A stretch of DNA of 64,000 bases. It comes from Bacteroidota bacterium (lineage in GTDB: Bacteria; Bacteroidota; Bacteroidia; 2-12-FULL-35-15). The notes under the pieces are model-generated. The model was not told the origin of the DNA. It saw nothing but the letters and a program-made list of their open reading frames with translations, and searched no databases. The first letter of the stretch is position 1; each line of letters starts with the position of its first letter. Below are positions 36,790 to 45,950 of the stretch, piece after piece. The position numbers were made by a program, and so were the translations under genes. Location: NCBI GenBank assembly GCA_947476185.1, contig CANJPX010000006.1, positions 28,495 to 92,494 on the forward strand, in the 5' to 3' direction.

Positions 36790-38922
36790 ATGAAGTATAA
36801 TGTAGGTATTGATATTGGTGGAACCTTTACAGATCTTATCTGTGTTTCATCTGACGGTAGGACCATTGTTCATAAAACACTTTCTACTCCGCATGATTCT
36901 TCTGTTGGATTCATAAATGGTATCCGCGAAGTTGCAGAAATGACAGGAGAAACTTTTGAGAAATTTGTTTCTTCAATTGATACAATTGTTCATGGAACAA
37001 CGGTTGCAACAAATGCACTGTTGACCTTGAAAGGAGCAAAAACTGCACTTGTAACGACTAAAGGTTTTCGTGATGCATTGGAAATGAGAAGAGGTATCCG
37101 TGAGGAACAGTTTAATAATCATTATAAAAATGTTGTTCCCTTAGCGCCACGTTATTTGCGATTTACGGTAGACGAACGAATTGATTCTGAAGGAAAGATT
37201 TTGAAGAAATTTTCTGAGAAAGAACTTCTTCCGATCATTAAAAAGATCAAGGATGAAAAAGTAGAATCTGTTGCAGTTTGCTTCATGAATTCTTACAAGA
37301 ATTCATCACATGAAAAACAAGCATTAAAATTTCTTCGTAAAAATCTGAAAGGAATTTTTGTTACGGCTTCCTTTGAAGTACTTCCTTCAATTCGCTTTTA
37401 TGAAAGAATTAGTACAACAACCGTTAGTGCTTTTGTCGGACCTATTGTAGCGAAGTATTTGGATAATCTTACTCAGAAATTAGAAAGCATAAATTACAAA
37501 GGCACACTATTGATCATGCAATCAAATGGTGGTGTGGTTGTTCCTGATCAGGTAAAGAAAAATCCGGCTGTAACGGTTTTATCAGGGCCTGCTGCTGCTC
37601 CGACTGCTGGTGCATTTTATTCCAAATTACTTGGATTTAAAAATTGTATCACCGCTGATATGGGTGGAACAAGTTTTGATGCTGCCATCGTTATCGATAA
37701 TCAATGTGTAACCAGTACCGAAGGAAATATCAATCGTTATCGTATTGCTCTTCCTTCTCTTGATATTATTACAATTGGTGCAGGTGGCGGAAGTATCGGT
37801 TGGATAAATGAAGGAGGATTGTTGCAGATGGGTCCGCAAAGTGCCGGTGCAATGCCTGGTCCGGTATGTTACGAACGTGGTGGATCTGTTCCTACTTGTA
37901 CGGATGCCGATATTATTCTTGGTTATCTTAATCCTGATTTTTTTGCCGGAGGGAAATTAAAACTAAATAAAGCAAAAGCAGAGAAAGCAATAAAAACGGA
38001 TCTGGCCGCAAAACTTGGATTGTCTGTATTGGAAACTGCTGCCGGAATGTTTCGTATCATCAATAGCAATATGGCTCAAGGTGTTCGCGAAATTTCTGTT
38101 GAACGAGGTTATGATCCGAGAGAATTTTTATTTATTGTGGCAGGTGGTGCCGGCTCAATTCACTCTTCCGAAATATGCAAGGAATTGGAAATTCCGATGT
38201 TCCTTGTACCAAATGTCTCTTCTATTTTTTGTGCTGCAGGAATGTTATTGGGTGATCTGAAACATGACTATATCCGCTCTTATTTTACCTCATTTACGAA
38301 TCTTGATAGAAAAAAATTTATTTCTCTGTATAATGAAATGAAGGAGGATGGAATTCATGCATTGGTTGATGAAGAAGGAGTTTCACGTGAAAAGATTTCT
38401 TTTTCTCCGATTCTTGATATGCGTTATCTAGGTCAATACCACGAAGTGCAAATGGAAGCATCCTGGGATGATGTAATGAATTTTGATCTTAAAAAAATAT
38501 TTGAATTATTCCATAAAGAACACAATCGTCAGTTTGGATATTCCTTGAAAGAGGAAGGGACAGAAATGGAACTCATCAATGTTCGTTTGCGTGTTGTTGG
38601 AAAAACGGAGCGCCCAAGGTTTCTTTCAGAAAATAATAATTCTGTTACAGCTGAATCGGCTATTAAGGAGTATAGAGAAGTTTATATTCCTGAACTGAAT
38701 AAGATGAAAAAAGTTCCGATCTATGATGGCGACAAACCTATTTTCGGATCAAAGATAAATGGACCTTGTGTAATTGAAAAGATTACCACTTCTGTATTTA
38801 TCAGCGAAAACTACGACTGTGAGGTGGATAGTTTTGGTTCATTTATAGTATATGAAAAGAAAAAATTTCCAAACGGATTTCAATTGAAACAAAAACTTAC
38901 TGAAGTAAATGAAAGTAGATAA
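36790..38922 (+). CDS. hyuA: hydantoinase/oxoprolinase family subunit A
   Basis: A 710-residue ATP-dependent amidohydrolase subunit, start ATG at 36790 just after the previous stop (the ORF track extends 21 codons upstream). Motifs are 'NVGIDIGGTFTDLICV' (ATP-binding, actin-like), 'IVHGTTVATNALLTLKGAK', 'LSGPAAAPTAGAFYSK', 'ADMGGTSFDAAI' and 'GAGGGSIGW'. With HyuB it hydrolyses cyclic amides (5-oxoproline, N-methylhydantoin) using ATP. In anaerobic indoleacetate degradation the homologous pair opens the lactam of oxindole-3-acetate to 2-aminophenylsuccinate; that role is proposed here from context. Confidence 0.88.
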   Translation: MKYNVGIDIGGTFTDLICVSSDGRTIVHKTLSTPHDSSVGFINGIREVAEMTGETFEKFVSSIDTIVHGTTVATNALLTLKGAKTALVTTKGFRDALEMRRGIREEQFNNHYKNVVPLAPRYLRFTVDERIDSEGKILKKFSEKELLPIIKKIKDEKVESVAVCFMNSYKNSSHEKQALKFLRKNLKGIFVTASFEVLPSIRFYERISTTTVSAFVGPIVAKYLDNLTQKLESINYKGTLLIMQSNGGVVVPDQVKKNPAVTVLSGPAAAPTAGAFYSKLLGFKNCITADMGGTSFDAAIVIDNQCVTSTEGNINRYRIALPSLDIITIGAGGGSIGWINEGGLLQMGPQSAGAMPGPVCYERGGSVPTCTDADIILGYLNPDFFAGGKLKLNKAKAEKAIKTDLAAKLGLSVLETAAGMFRIINSNMAQGVREISVERGYDPREFLFIVAGGAGSIHSSEICKELEIPMFLVPNVSSIFCAAGMLLGDLKHDYIRSYFTSFTNLDRKKFISLYNEMKEDGIHALVDEEGVSREKISFSPILDMRYLGQYHEVQMEASWDDVMNFDLKKIFELFHKEHNRQFGYSLKEEGTEMELINVRLRVVGKTERPRFLSENNNSVTAESAIKEYREVYIPELNKMKKVPIYDGDKPIFGSKINGPCVIEKITTSVFISENYDCEVDSFGSFIVYEKKKFPNGFQLKQKLTEVNESR

Positions 38923-40582
38923 AATATTAGTTTCCATTTTTCAACGTGCCTTCAAATCCATCACGGATGAGATGAGCATCTCATTGACAAAAACTACACG
39001 CTCTCCGATCTTATGTGAAGCAAAAGATTTTGTGACAGGTCTTTACGATGCAAAAGGCCAAATGCTTGAGCAAACAGAGAACCTTCCTATTCTTTCTTTT
39101 TCTTTAGGACCTGTTTGTAAAGTGATATTGGAGCAATATGGAAAAGAGATCCACGAAGGCGATGTGATCATTCACAACGACGTTTTCACCATGGGAAATC
39201 AGAACAATGATGTGGCGATCTTTAAACCTATTTTTCACGAAAATGAATTAGTTGGATGGTCTGCTGCAAAAGGTCATCAAGCTGATATTGGCGGAGCCGT
39301 TCAAGGTGGATACAATCCGAATGCAACTGAAGTTTGGCAGGAAGCAATACGGATTCCTGCTGTGAAATTATATGAAAAAGGAAACTTTCGTAAAGATGTT
39401 TGGAATTTGATCTTTGCGAATATCCGTCTTCAAATGGTTCAGGAAGATATAAAAGCACAAATTGGTGCATGTACACTTGGTGAACGGAGATTACAGGCAT
39501 TTGTCGCAAAATATGGATTGGAAGTTTTTGAAGCGCACAAAATAGCATTGTTCGATTCTACAGAAAAAATGATGCGCGCGGAAATTAAAAATATTCCAAA
39601 CGGTGTATATAAAGGCGGTAGTACTGTGTATTATGATGGTAAACACAAAGGAAGTAAATTCCCTATTCGTACCGAGATCACTGTAAGGAATGAAGATATC
39701 ACTTTTGATTTTTCAAAATCATCGCCACAAACAAAAGGATTTGTTAACGGGATATATACTTCAACGTGCTCTGCAATCACCCTTACTTTCTTGCAGATGA
39801 TTAATCCGAATATTCCACACAATGAAGGAATGATAAAACCTTTAAAATATATCGTACCTGAAGGAACAATTCTGAATGCTTCTTATCCTGCAGCGACAAC
39901 ATTTGGAAATCATCTTTGTCCGCAAATAGCTGATGCTATTTTTAAGGCACTCGGTCCTGCAGTTCCTGAAAGGATTACAGCCGGTTGGAATCACTTATTG
40001 TGTTCCCTCTTCACGGGTAATCATCCGCGTACAGGTAAAAAATATGTGGACATCTGTTTCCTTGGATTAAAGGGTGGCAGTGGTGCAATGAAAAATGATG
40101 ATGGTTATGATCACATTGGAATGATTGATGCTTCCGGTGGTGTGCTGGATCAGGATTATGAAATGTATGAACAGCAAACGCCCCATTTAATTGTGCAACA
40201 CGAATATTTATGTGACTCCGGTGGAGCAGGTCAGTGGCGCGGTGGATTAGGTACCTCAACTCAAATCATGCTTCGTGGTGACGATACCACAATGGTTGTT
40301 TTTGGTGATGGAGATGTGGAAACCAATTATGGTTTATTTGGTGGTAAGGGCAGCGTCCTTAATAAGATCGAGTTAAAATATAAAAATGGAAAAAAAGTTA
40401 TTCCTATGAGTAAAGATATGATTCATGGAATTCCTAATAACACCTTGTACCATCAAATAGCCAGTGGTGGCGGCGGATATGGAAATCCGAAAAAGCGCGA
40501 TAGGGAAAAGTTGAAACAAGATGTGAAGAATGAAGTCGTTTCAAAAAAAGTTGCTGAAAAAATTTATGGTCTAAAAAAATAA
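38909..40582 (+). CDS. hyuB: hydantoinase/oxoprolinase family subunit B
   Basis: A 557-residue HyuB family protein overlapping hyuA by 14 bases. Motifs are 'TKTTRSPILCEAKDFVTGLYD', split here as an N-terminal conserved block, 'GDVIIHNDVFTMGNQNNDVA', 'GWSAAKGHQADIGG', 'KGFVNGIYTSTCSAI' and the C-terminal glycine-rich 'IASGGGGYGNPKKRD'. It is the partner of HyuA. There is no acetone-carboxylase gamma subunit (AcxC) next to the pair, which argues for amidohydrolase rather than ketone carboxylase activity. Confidence 0.88.
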   Translation: MKVDKILVSIFQRAFKSITDEMSISLTKTTRSPILCEAKDFVTGLYDAKGQMLEQTENLPILSFSLGPVCKVILEQYGKEIHEGDVIIHNDVFTMGNQNNDVAIFKPIFHENELVGWSAAKGHQADIGGAVQGGYNPNATEVWQEAIRIPAVKLYEKGNFRKDVWNLIFANIRLQMVQEDIKAQIGACTLGERRLQAFVAKYGLEVFEAHKIALFDSTEKMMRAEIKNIPNGVYKGGSTVYYDGKHKGSKFPIRTEITVRNEDITFDFSKSSPQTKGFVNGIYTSTCSAITLTFLQMINPNIPHNEGMIKPLKYIVPEGTILNASYPAATTFGNHLCPQIADAIFKALGPAVPERITAGWNHLLCSLFTGNHPRTGKKYVDICFLGLKGGSGAMKNDDGYDHIGMIDASGGVLDQDYEMYEQQTPHLIVQHEYLCDSGGAGQWRGGLGTSTQIMLRGDDTTMVVFGDGDVETNYGLFGGKGSVLNKIELKYKNGKKVIPMSKDMIHGIPNNTLYHQIASGGGGYGNPKKRDREKLKQDVKNEVVSKKVAEKIYGLKK

Positions 40583-40585
40583 ATT

Positions 40586-40987
40586 ATGAATCACGAAATA
40601 ATTTTGCCTGATGGCTGGCCGATTCCTAAAGGTTATTCAAATGGAATTCTTGCTGCAAAAGGAAGAACACTTTTTCTGGCAGGGCAAGTTGGTTGGACAC
40701 CTGAGGAAAAATTTGCGAGTGATAAATTGGTACCTCAGTTTGAGCAGGCACTGAAAAATATTGTTGCAATTGTAAGCAAAGCTGGTGGTAAACCTGAACA
40801 CATCTGCAAGATGACCTGTTTCTGCAAAGACCGAGAGCAATATTTAGCCAACAGAAGAGAGTTAGGAAAGATCTGGAAGGAAATAATTGGCAATCATTAT
40901 CCATGTATGAGTATGATCTTTATAGTTGATCTTTTAGATCATCCCGCAGTTATTGAAATTGAAGCCACAGCTGTTATACCTGAATAA
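40586..40987 (+). CDS. RidA family protein
   Basis: A 133-residue RidA/YjgF/Rid family protein: 'KGYSNGILAAKGRTLFLAGQVGW' and the C-terminal 'DHPAVIEIEATAVIP'. The Arg and Glu expected in active imine deaminases are partly present: 'EIEATAVIP' is conserved, but the usual CKVTVFL-like Arg region reads 'CKMTCFCKDREQYL', so it may belong to a Rid subgroup with another activity. It begins 3 bases after hyuB and overlaps the acyl-CoA dehydrogenase start (TAATG). Removal of a reactive enamine or imine from an aromatic-amine intermediate is a plausible role (inference). Confidence 0.85.
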   Translation: MNHEIILPDGWPIPKGYSNGILAAKGRTLFLAGQVGWTPEEKFASDKLVPQFEQALKNIVAIVSKAGGKPEHICKMTCFCKDREQYLANRRELGKIWKEIIGNHYPCMSMIFIVDLLDHPAVIEIEATAVIPE

Positions 40988-42117
40988 TGGATTTTGAACT
41001 AAGTGATATACAAAAACAAATACAACTGACTTTTCGCGATTTTGTGGATAGGCGCGTGAAGCCTGTTGCGGGCAAGTTAGATGAAGAGAAGAAATTCCCA
41101 ACAGAACTTTTTAAGGAAGTGGGTGATATGGGTTTTTTTGGAATGCGTTATCCCGAAAATGCTGGTGGTAGTGGATTAGATATTGTTTCATACTCCCTTG
41201 CTGTGATCGAAATGGCTCGAGGTTCTCTTTCTCTTGCAGCTGCTTGCACAATGCAATCGTTGATGGGAACTTATTTTTTATATCGTTTTGGCGATAAAGA
41301 AATTAAAGAGAATTATTTTGATGAAGCATTGAAAGGAAATAAGATCGGTGGAATATGCATGACGGAGCCCAATGCAGGAAGTGATCTGATGGCAATAAAA
41401 ACAATTGCGAAAGTTACTGAAGATGGTTTTATTTTAAACGGACAAAAGACCTGGGTTACATCAGCCCCCGTGGCTGACTTTTTTACTGTGCTTGCAAGAA
41501 CAGATAATCACGAACAACTTTCCATATTTTTTGTTCCTTCCAATTTAAAAGGAGTACTAATAGGAAAGAGTATTGAAAAGATGGGGGTTCGCGCCTCTGT
41601 TACCAGTGAAGTTTCTTTCAGTGATGTGAAGCTTCCAAAAAAATATTTACTTGGAGAAATTGGTGGCGGGACAAAATGTCTGAAAGAAATTCTTGCTGAA
41701 ATAAGAATTATGACTGCTGCTCTTGCAATAGGCGTTGCTACAGCGGCCTATGAAGATGCATTAAAATATGCCAATGAACGTTCTCAATTCGGAAAACCAA
41801 TCGGGAAATTCCAGGCGGTGCAAATGAAGTTTGCAGACATGGCTGTTCAGTTAGAAACAGCGAAACTTTATGTTTTTTTTGCTGCAACTTTAAGTGATCA
41901 GAATAAACCGCGACAAAAAGAAGCTATGATCGCAAAATTATATGCCTCTGAAATTGCAAATACTATTTGTGATGAAGCTTCCCGTGTGTTGGCATCATAC
42001 GGTTATGCAGTTGAATATAACATTGAGAGATATTTGCGTGATGCCCGATTTACACTTATTGGCGGTGGTACTTCAGAAATATTGAAAATAAATATTGCAA
42101 AAGAATTAGGATTATGA
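40987..42117 (+). CDS. acyl-CoA dehydrogenase lacking catalytic Glu; candidate benzylmalonyl-CoA dehydrogenase
   Basis: A 376-residue flavoprotein of the acyl-CoA dehydrogenase family, with 'GGICMTEPNAGSDLMAIKT' and 'WVTSAPVADFFTVLAR' at the FAD site and 'ERSQFGKPIGKFQAVQ' near the end. The usual catalytic base, Glu of 'YEGTSE', is Gly360 ('LIGGGTSEI'). The alternative Glu of isovaleryl/long-chain enzymes, just before the conserved Arg, is Ile ('LAEIRI'). Loss of both fits an enzyme where decarboxylation of a malonyl-CoA forms the enolate and no proton abstraction is needed, as expected for IaaF-type benzylmalonyl-CoA dehydrogenase. It is translationally coupled to its neighbours on both sides. 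Confidence 0.85.
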   Translation: MDFELSDIQKQIQLTFRDFVDRRVKPVAGKLDEEKKFPTELFKEVGDMGFFGMRYPENAGGSGLDIVSYSLAVIEMARGSLSLAAACTMQSLMGTYFLYRFGDKEIKENYFDEALKGNKIGGICMTEPNAGSDLMAIKTIAKVTEDGFILNGQKTWVTSAPVADFFTVLARTDNHEQLSIFFVPSNLKGVLIGKSIEKMGVRASVTSEVSFSDVKLPKKYLLGEIGGGTKCLKEILAEIRIMTAALAIGVATAAYEDALKYANERSQFGKPIGKFQAVQMKFADMAVQLETAKLYVFFAATLSDQNKPRQKEAMIAKLYASEIANTICDEASRVLASYGYAVEYNIERYLRDARFTLIGGGTSEILKINIAKELGL

Positions 42118-43238
42118 GCGTTGAAATAAAAGAGAACCAACTGATCATGGATGGTTCAGAACTTATCATAGAATCATTGGCCCGATCGGGTGCAGACGTT
42201 TTTATAGGCTATCCGATAACACCGGCAAATTTACTTTATTCCAATTCGCTTGAACGTTTTCCATCATTCTTTGCTGCCCCTGATGAGATTTCAGCGCTTC
42301 AATGGATGTGTGGTTTTTCCACCACTGGAAAGTTTCCGGTGACTGCTACATCATTTCCCGGTTTTGCTTTGATGCTGGAATCTGTAAATATGGCGTATAT
42401 GATGGAATTGCCAATGTTGATCATTCTTGTACAACGACTTGGACCCGCAACTGGAAGTGCTACATGTGGTGCACAAGGTGATCTTGCATTACTGACCGGA
42501 GCAATATCAGGTGGATTTTCTTTACCGGTTATAAGTGTCAGCAGTATGAAAGATTGTTGGGAATTATCCCACAACGCTATGAAAATGGCGATTGATCTCA
42601 GGACACCTGTTGTTTTGTTAACTTCAAAAGAAGAGATCATGACGCTTGCTAGTTTTGCGATCTCACAACTTTCAGAAATTAATTTGCTTGAACGAAAACA
42701 GTATTCAGGAGCAGAAACTTTTGTTCCTTATAAAACAAATGAAACGTTAGTTCCTGATTTTTTACCGGTAGGTGACAAGAAAAATCAGGTTCGTTATACT
42801 GCATCAACACATGATCAGAAAGGAATAATTCAAAACACTTCAAAAGAGGCGATCGATAATACCAAGCGATTGGAGTTGAAACATCAAAAAAATCTAAAAC
42901 ATCATTTATATTACGAATATGATGGTGAAAAAGGAGCAAATACACTTTTGATCTCCTATGGGATAACGGCTTCTGCAAGCAGAGAAGCTGTTAAAAATTT
43001 AAGGGAGCAAGGAGAAAAAGTTTCTCTTTTGATACCAAAAACTTTATTGCCTGTTGCACCCGAATATTTCGATATAATTGAGAAATACAATAAAATAGTG
43101 ATCGCAGAAGAAAATTTATCCGGGCAGTATAGGAAAATTCTTTTTGGAGAATTTGGAAATAAAAAAGTATCGGGTGTAAATGGAATTGCGGAAATGATCA
43201 CACCCGACAGGATAACGGAAGTGGTTTTGTCTAAATAA
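42114..43238 (+). CDS. 2-oxoacid:ferredoxin oxidoreductase alpha subunit
   Basis: A 374-residue pyrimidine-binding subunit with 'GADVFIGYPITPANLLY' (usual ITPxxE changed to ITPAN), 'PDEISALQWMCGFSTTGK', 'TSFPGFALMLESVNMAYMME' and 'VQRLGPATGSATCGAQGDL'. It works with the beta-gamma fusion encoded 15 bases downstream. It overlaps the acyl-CoA dehydrogenase gene by four bases (ATGA). The substrate is unknown. It is divergent from the KorAB pair and from the VOR-like set at 48.2-50.9 kb, so it should act on a different 2-oxoacid, perhaps an aryl one. Confidence 0.85.
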   Translation: MSVEIKENQLIMDGSELIIESLARSGADVFIGYPITPANLLYSNSLERFPSFFAAPDEISALQWMCGFSTTGKFPVTATSFPGFALMLESVNMAYMMELPMLIILVQRLGPATGSATCGAQGDLALLTGAISGGFSLPVISVSSMKDCWELSHNAMKMAIDLRTPVVLLTSKEEIMTLASFAISQLSEINLLERKQYSGAETFVPYKTNETLVPDFLPVGDKKNQVRYTASTHDQKGIIQNTSKEAIDNTKRLELKHQKNLKHHLYYEYDGEKGANTLLISYGITASASREAVKNLREQGEKVSLLIPKTLLPVAPEYFDIIEKYNKIVIAEENLSGQYRKILFGEFGNKKVSGVNGIAEMITPDRITEVVLSK

Positions 43239-43253
43239 TTTTTTGCAAGAAAA

Positions 43254-44582
43254 ATGGAACTAGAAAAGAAAAAATTTTTAACGGATGCTGATCTGCCTTT
43301 CTGCAAAGGATGTGGACACAACCATATTGCCGCTAATACTGAGAAAGCGCTTCAACTTTTGGGATACGATCCAATGAATGTTGTTCTTGTAACAGATATT
43401 GGCTGTCACGGAATTATTGACAAATCATTTTTAACACATACTGTTCACGGACTTCATGGTCGATCTGTGGCATTGGCGACAGGCGTTTCTGCGGCTTTGA
43501 ATAATCCTGAAAAAAAGGTGATCGTTTTTATTGGTGATGGTGGAGCAACAATTGGAATGCAACATTTAATTGATGCAGCTCATAATGGATTTAATATGAC
43601 TGTGGTGATCCATAATAATATGCTTTATGGAATGACCGGCGGACAACCGAGTGAATTTACACCGGCAGGATTTAAAACACCGACATTACCTGATGGAGGA
43701 AAAAAGACCGGCTATGATATTTGCAAATTAATAGCTGCTGTTGAAGGGGCATCTTATGTTTGCCGTCTGGAAGGGATTTCTGATTTCTCGGAACAGTTGG
43801 CTGAAGCCTTTTCGAAAAAAGGTTTTTCATTGGTTGAAGTGATGGAAATTTGTCCGAGCTATGGAGTAAAATCCAATCCGGGAATGAAGCTTTCTAAAGT
43901 GATAGAAAACGCAGGACTTATCATAAATAAATTTGTAGATAGAGAAGTTGATAATTATAAAACAGAAGTTAAAACCGAGTTCAGATCACTTTTCAGCGAG
44001 AGCGATGCTATTCAAACAAAATTCCCTTCGAAGTTAGAAAAGCCTGTCCGGTTGATGCTTTGCGGTTCTGCCGGTGAAGGAGTTCAAGCTGCAGCTGAAT
44101 TTATTTTGAAGGCAGGAATAACCTCCGGTTTGAATGGAACAAAAAAAGGAAGTTATCCTGTTACAGTTGGTGTCGGATTTTCGGCAGCTGAAATTATTCT
44201 TTCTTCAGAAGAAATTCTATATACTGGATCACCCAATCCTGATGTGATCTGCGTTACTTCCTCAGATGGTTTGGAGTATGCACGAAAAACACTTGCAAAT
44301 ATGAAAGGAGGGAAATTGTTTATTGATAGTTCTCTCAAAGCTCCTGACACAAAAGCAGAAGTTATTTATTTTCCATTTCGTGAAAGAGGCGGTGCAAAAA
44401 ATTCATCGATATATAGCATCTTTTATTTTTTGACGAAAACTCAATTGTTTCCTATGGATTCACTGCTAAGTGTTTTTAATGAAAATAAAATTGCCAAAAA
44501 GTTTGATCAGGATAAAATGTTTCAGGCTTTAAATGAGCCTTTTGTTGATGGATTGACAGATAACAAAAAAGTAATTGTATAA
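43254..44582 (+). CDS. 2-oxoacid:ferredoxin oxidoreductase beta-gamma fusion
   Basis: A 442-residue fusion. The N-terminal half is the TPP-binding beta subunit ('PFCKGCGHNHIAANTEKAL', 'TDIGCHGIIDKSFLTHTVHG', 'IGDGGATIGMQHLIDAAHN', 'NMLYGMTGGQPSEF'); the C-terminal ~170 residues are the gamma domain ('LMLCGSAGEGVQAAAEFIL'). Beta-gamma fusion is an uncommon order; KorA in this same window is instead gamma-alpha. There is no dedicated ferredoxin subunit beside it. It is followed directly by the DUF35 fusion gene with no gap (stop codon then ATG). Confidence 0.85.
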   Translation: MELEKKKFLTDADLPFCKGCGHNHIAANTEKALQLLGYDPMNVVLVTDIGCHGIIDKSFLTHTVHGLHGRSVALATGVSAALNNPEKKVIVFIGDGGATIGMQHLIDAAHNGFNMTVVIHNNMLYGMTGGQPSEFTPAGFKTPTLPDGGKKTGYDICKLIAAVEGASYVCRLEGISDFSEQLAEAFSKKGFSLVEVMEICPSYGVKSNPGMKLSKVIENAGLIINKFVDREVDNYKTEVKTEFRSLFSESDAIQTKFPSKLEKPVRLMLCGSAGEGVQAAAEFILKAGITSGLNGTKKGSYPVTVGVGFSAAEIILSSEEILYTGSPNPDVICVTSSDGLEYARKTLANMKGGKLFIDSSLKAPDTKAEVIYFPFRERGGAKNSSIYSIFYFLTKTQLFPMDSLLSVFNENKIAKKFDQDKMFQALNEPFVDGLTDNKKVIV

Positions 44583-45950
44583 ATGAGTTATATTAAATCA
44601 TACGGAATTGCATTGCCTCATTTCAGAGTTGAGGACAGCACACTTCATCCTTCGGGTAAAAAGGGGGGTATGAAAGCTGTTTGTTTTGCCGATGAAGATA
44701 TCATTACATTGGCTTTTGAGGCATCATGTAATATAAATAAAGAAGGTGTCGATGGAATATTTTTTGCAACATCATCCTCTGTTTTTAATAATCGTTATCA
44801 CGCTTCTTTTCTTGCAGATCTGTTAAATCTTTCTCAAGGAATTTTAGCACTTGATTTTACGAACTCCGCCCGAAGCGGAACAGATGCTCTTCTTTTAGCA
44901 AATGATTTGATCGGTTCAGGTAAATACAAAAATATTTTAGTCGTGTCAGCAGATGTGAATTTTCCGAAAATAGGTAAAGAAAGATCAACACCTTTTGGTC
45001 ATGCAGCTTGCGCCATACTATTAAGTAAAGAAAAAGGAATTGCAGAGATCACAAGTTCCGGATCGTATAGTTCTTCTTTGGCAGAAGAATTCTCTTATAA
45101 ATCAAATACAATACAAAATGATCCACGGTACAGTCGTGATGCAGGATTCAAAAATAATATTACAACTACTATAAAGAGGATTGTTTCGAAGCCGGATTCT
45201 TTTGATGCTATTATTCTTAATTCACTTTATGCACGAATGGCAGGTGGGATTTTTGCAAAAGCAGGGTATACGGAAACCCAATTTGCAAAAGATTCTCTTA
45301 CTTCTAAAATTGGTAATACGGGTTCCACGCATGCACTTCTGCTGCTTATTAATGAATTAGAGAATGGAAAGAAAAGTATTTTACTGGCAGATTATACTAA
45401 CGGAACAAATTTGTTTGAAATAAAAACATTTACGTTTCCTGAAAATAAATGTTTACAAGAACAACTGAGTAAATATGATCTGATCAATTGTTATCAGGAT
45501 TATTTGCTTTTAAGAAAAGCAGGGAATTTTGGATCTTTCACATACACTACGAAAGAAATGTTTTCATCTGAAATGATGCATGAAAGAGAGAAAGATACAT
45601 TGCAATATTTAAAAGGATTGAAATGTGATATGTGTGGAACAATCTATTACCTGAAAGCTGCAAGATGTAAAAAATGCAAGTGTGAAACTTTTTCAACGGT
45701 CCAACTTTCAAAAACAGGTAACGTTTATGCCTTTACTTCTGAACATTATTTCCCTTCCTCTTTTCCTCCAATTACCTTGGTAATCGTTGATCTTGATGGA
45801 GGAGGAAGAATGACTGTTCAGCAAACTGATACGTTACTACCTGAAAAAAATAAAATGGAAATAGGTGTAAATGTGAAATTGGTTTTGAGGAAAATGATTG
45901 AAAATGATGCAAAACCAAATTATTTCTGGAAAGCAAAACAAAATGGGTAA
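44583..45950 (+). CDS. HMG-CoA-synthase-like protein fused to DUF35 zinc-ribbon/OB domain
   Basis: A 455-residue fusion. Residues 1-310 have the thiolase fold of HMG-CoA synthase/KAS III type, but the nucleophilic Cys of 'TNACYGGT' is replaced: 'FTNSARSGTDALLLAND' has Ala96. Residues 340-455 are a DUF35 module: a rubredoxin-like zinc ribbon (CxxC, ten residues, CxxC in 'LKCDMCGTIYYLKAARCKKC') and an OB fold ('TVQLSKTGNVYAFTSEHYFP'). DUF35 proteins partner thiolases in BbsAB (toluene), Ltp2-ChsH2 (steroids) and archaeal HMG-CoA synthesis. The next gene is a thiolase overlapping by 8 bases, so this is probably its non-catalytic or aldolase-like partner. Confidence 0.82.
   Translation: MSYIKSYGIALPHFRVEDSTLHPSGKKGGMKAVCFADEDIITLAFEASCNINKEGVDGIFFATSSSVFNNRYHASFLADLLNLSQGILALDFTNSARSGTDALLLANDLIGSGKYKNILVVSADVNFPKIGKERSTPFGHAACAILLSKEKGIAEITSSGSYSSSLAEEFSYKSNTIQNDPRYSRDAGFKNNITTTIKRIVSKPDSFDAIILNSLYARMAGGIFAKAGYTETQFAKDSLTSKIGNTGSTHALLLLINELENGKKSILLADYTNGTNLFEIKTFTFPENKCLQEQLSKYDLINCYQDYLLLRKAGNFGSFTYTTKEMFSSEMMHEREKDTLQYLKGLKCDMCGTIYYLKAARCKKCKCETFSTVQLSKTGNVYAFTSEHYFPSSFPPITLVIVDLDGGGRMTVQQTDTLLPEKNKMEIGVNVKLVLRKMIENDAKPNYFWKAKQNG

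Noticed and set aside
36790-40582. Acetone or acetophenone carboxylase
   Set aside because: Only the HyuA and HyuB homologues are present; the third (gamma) acetone carboxylase subunit and the extra acetophenone carboxylase subunits are missing, and RidA, dehydrogenase and mutase neighbours fit ring opening better.
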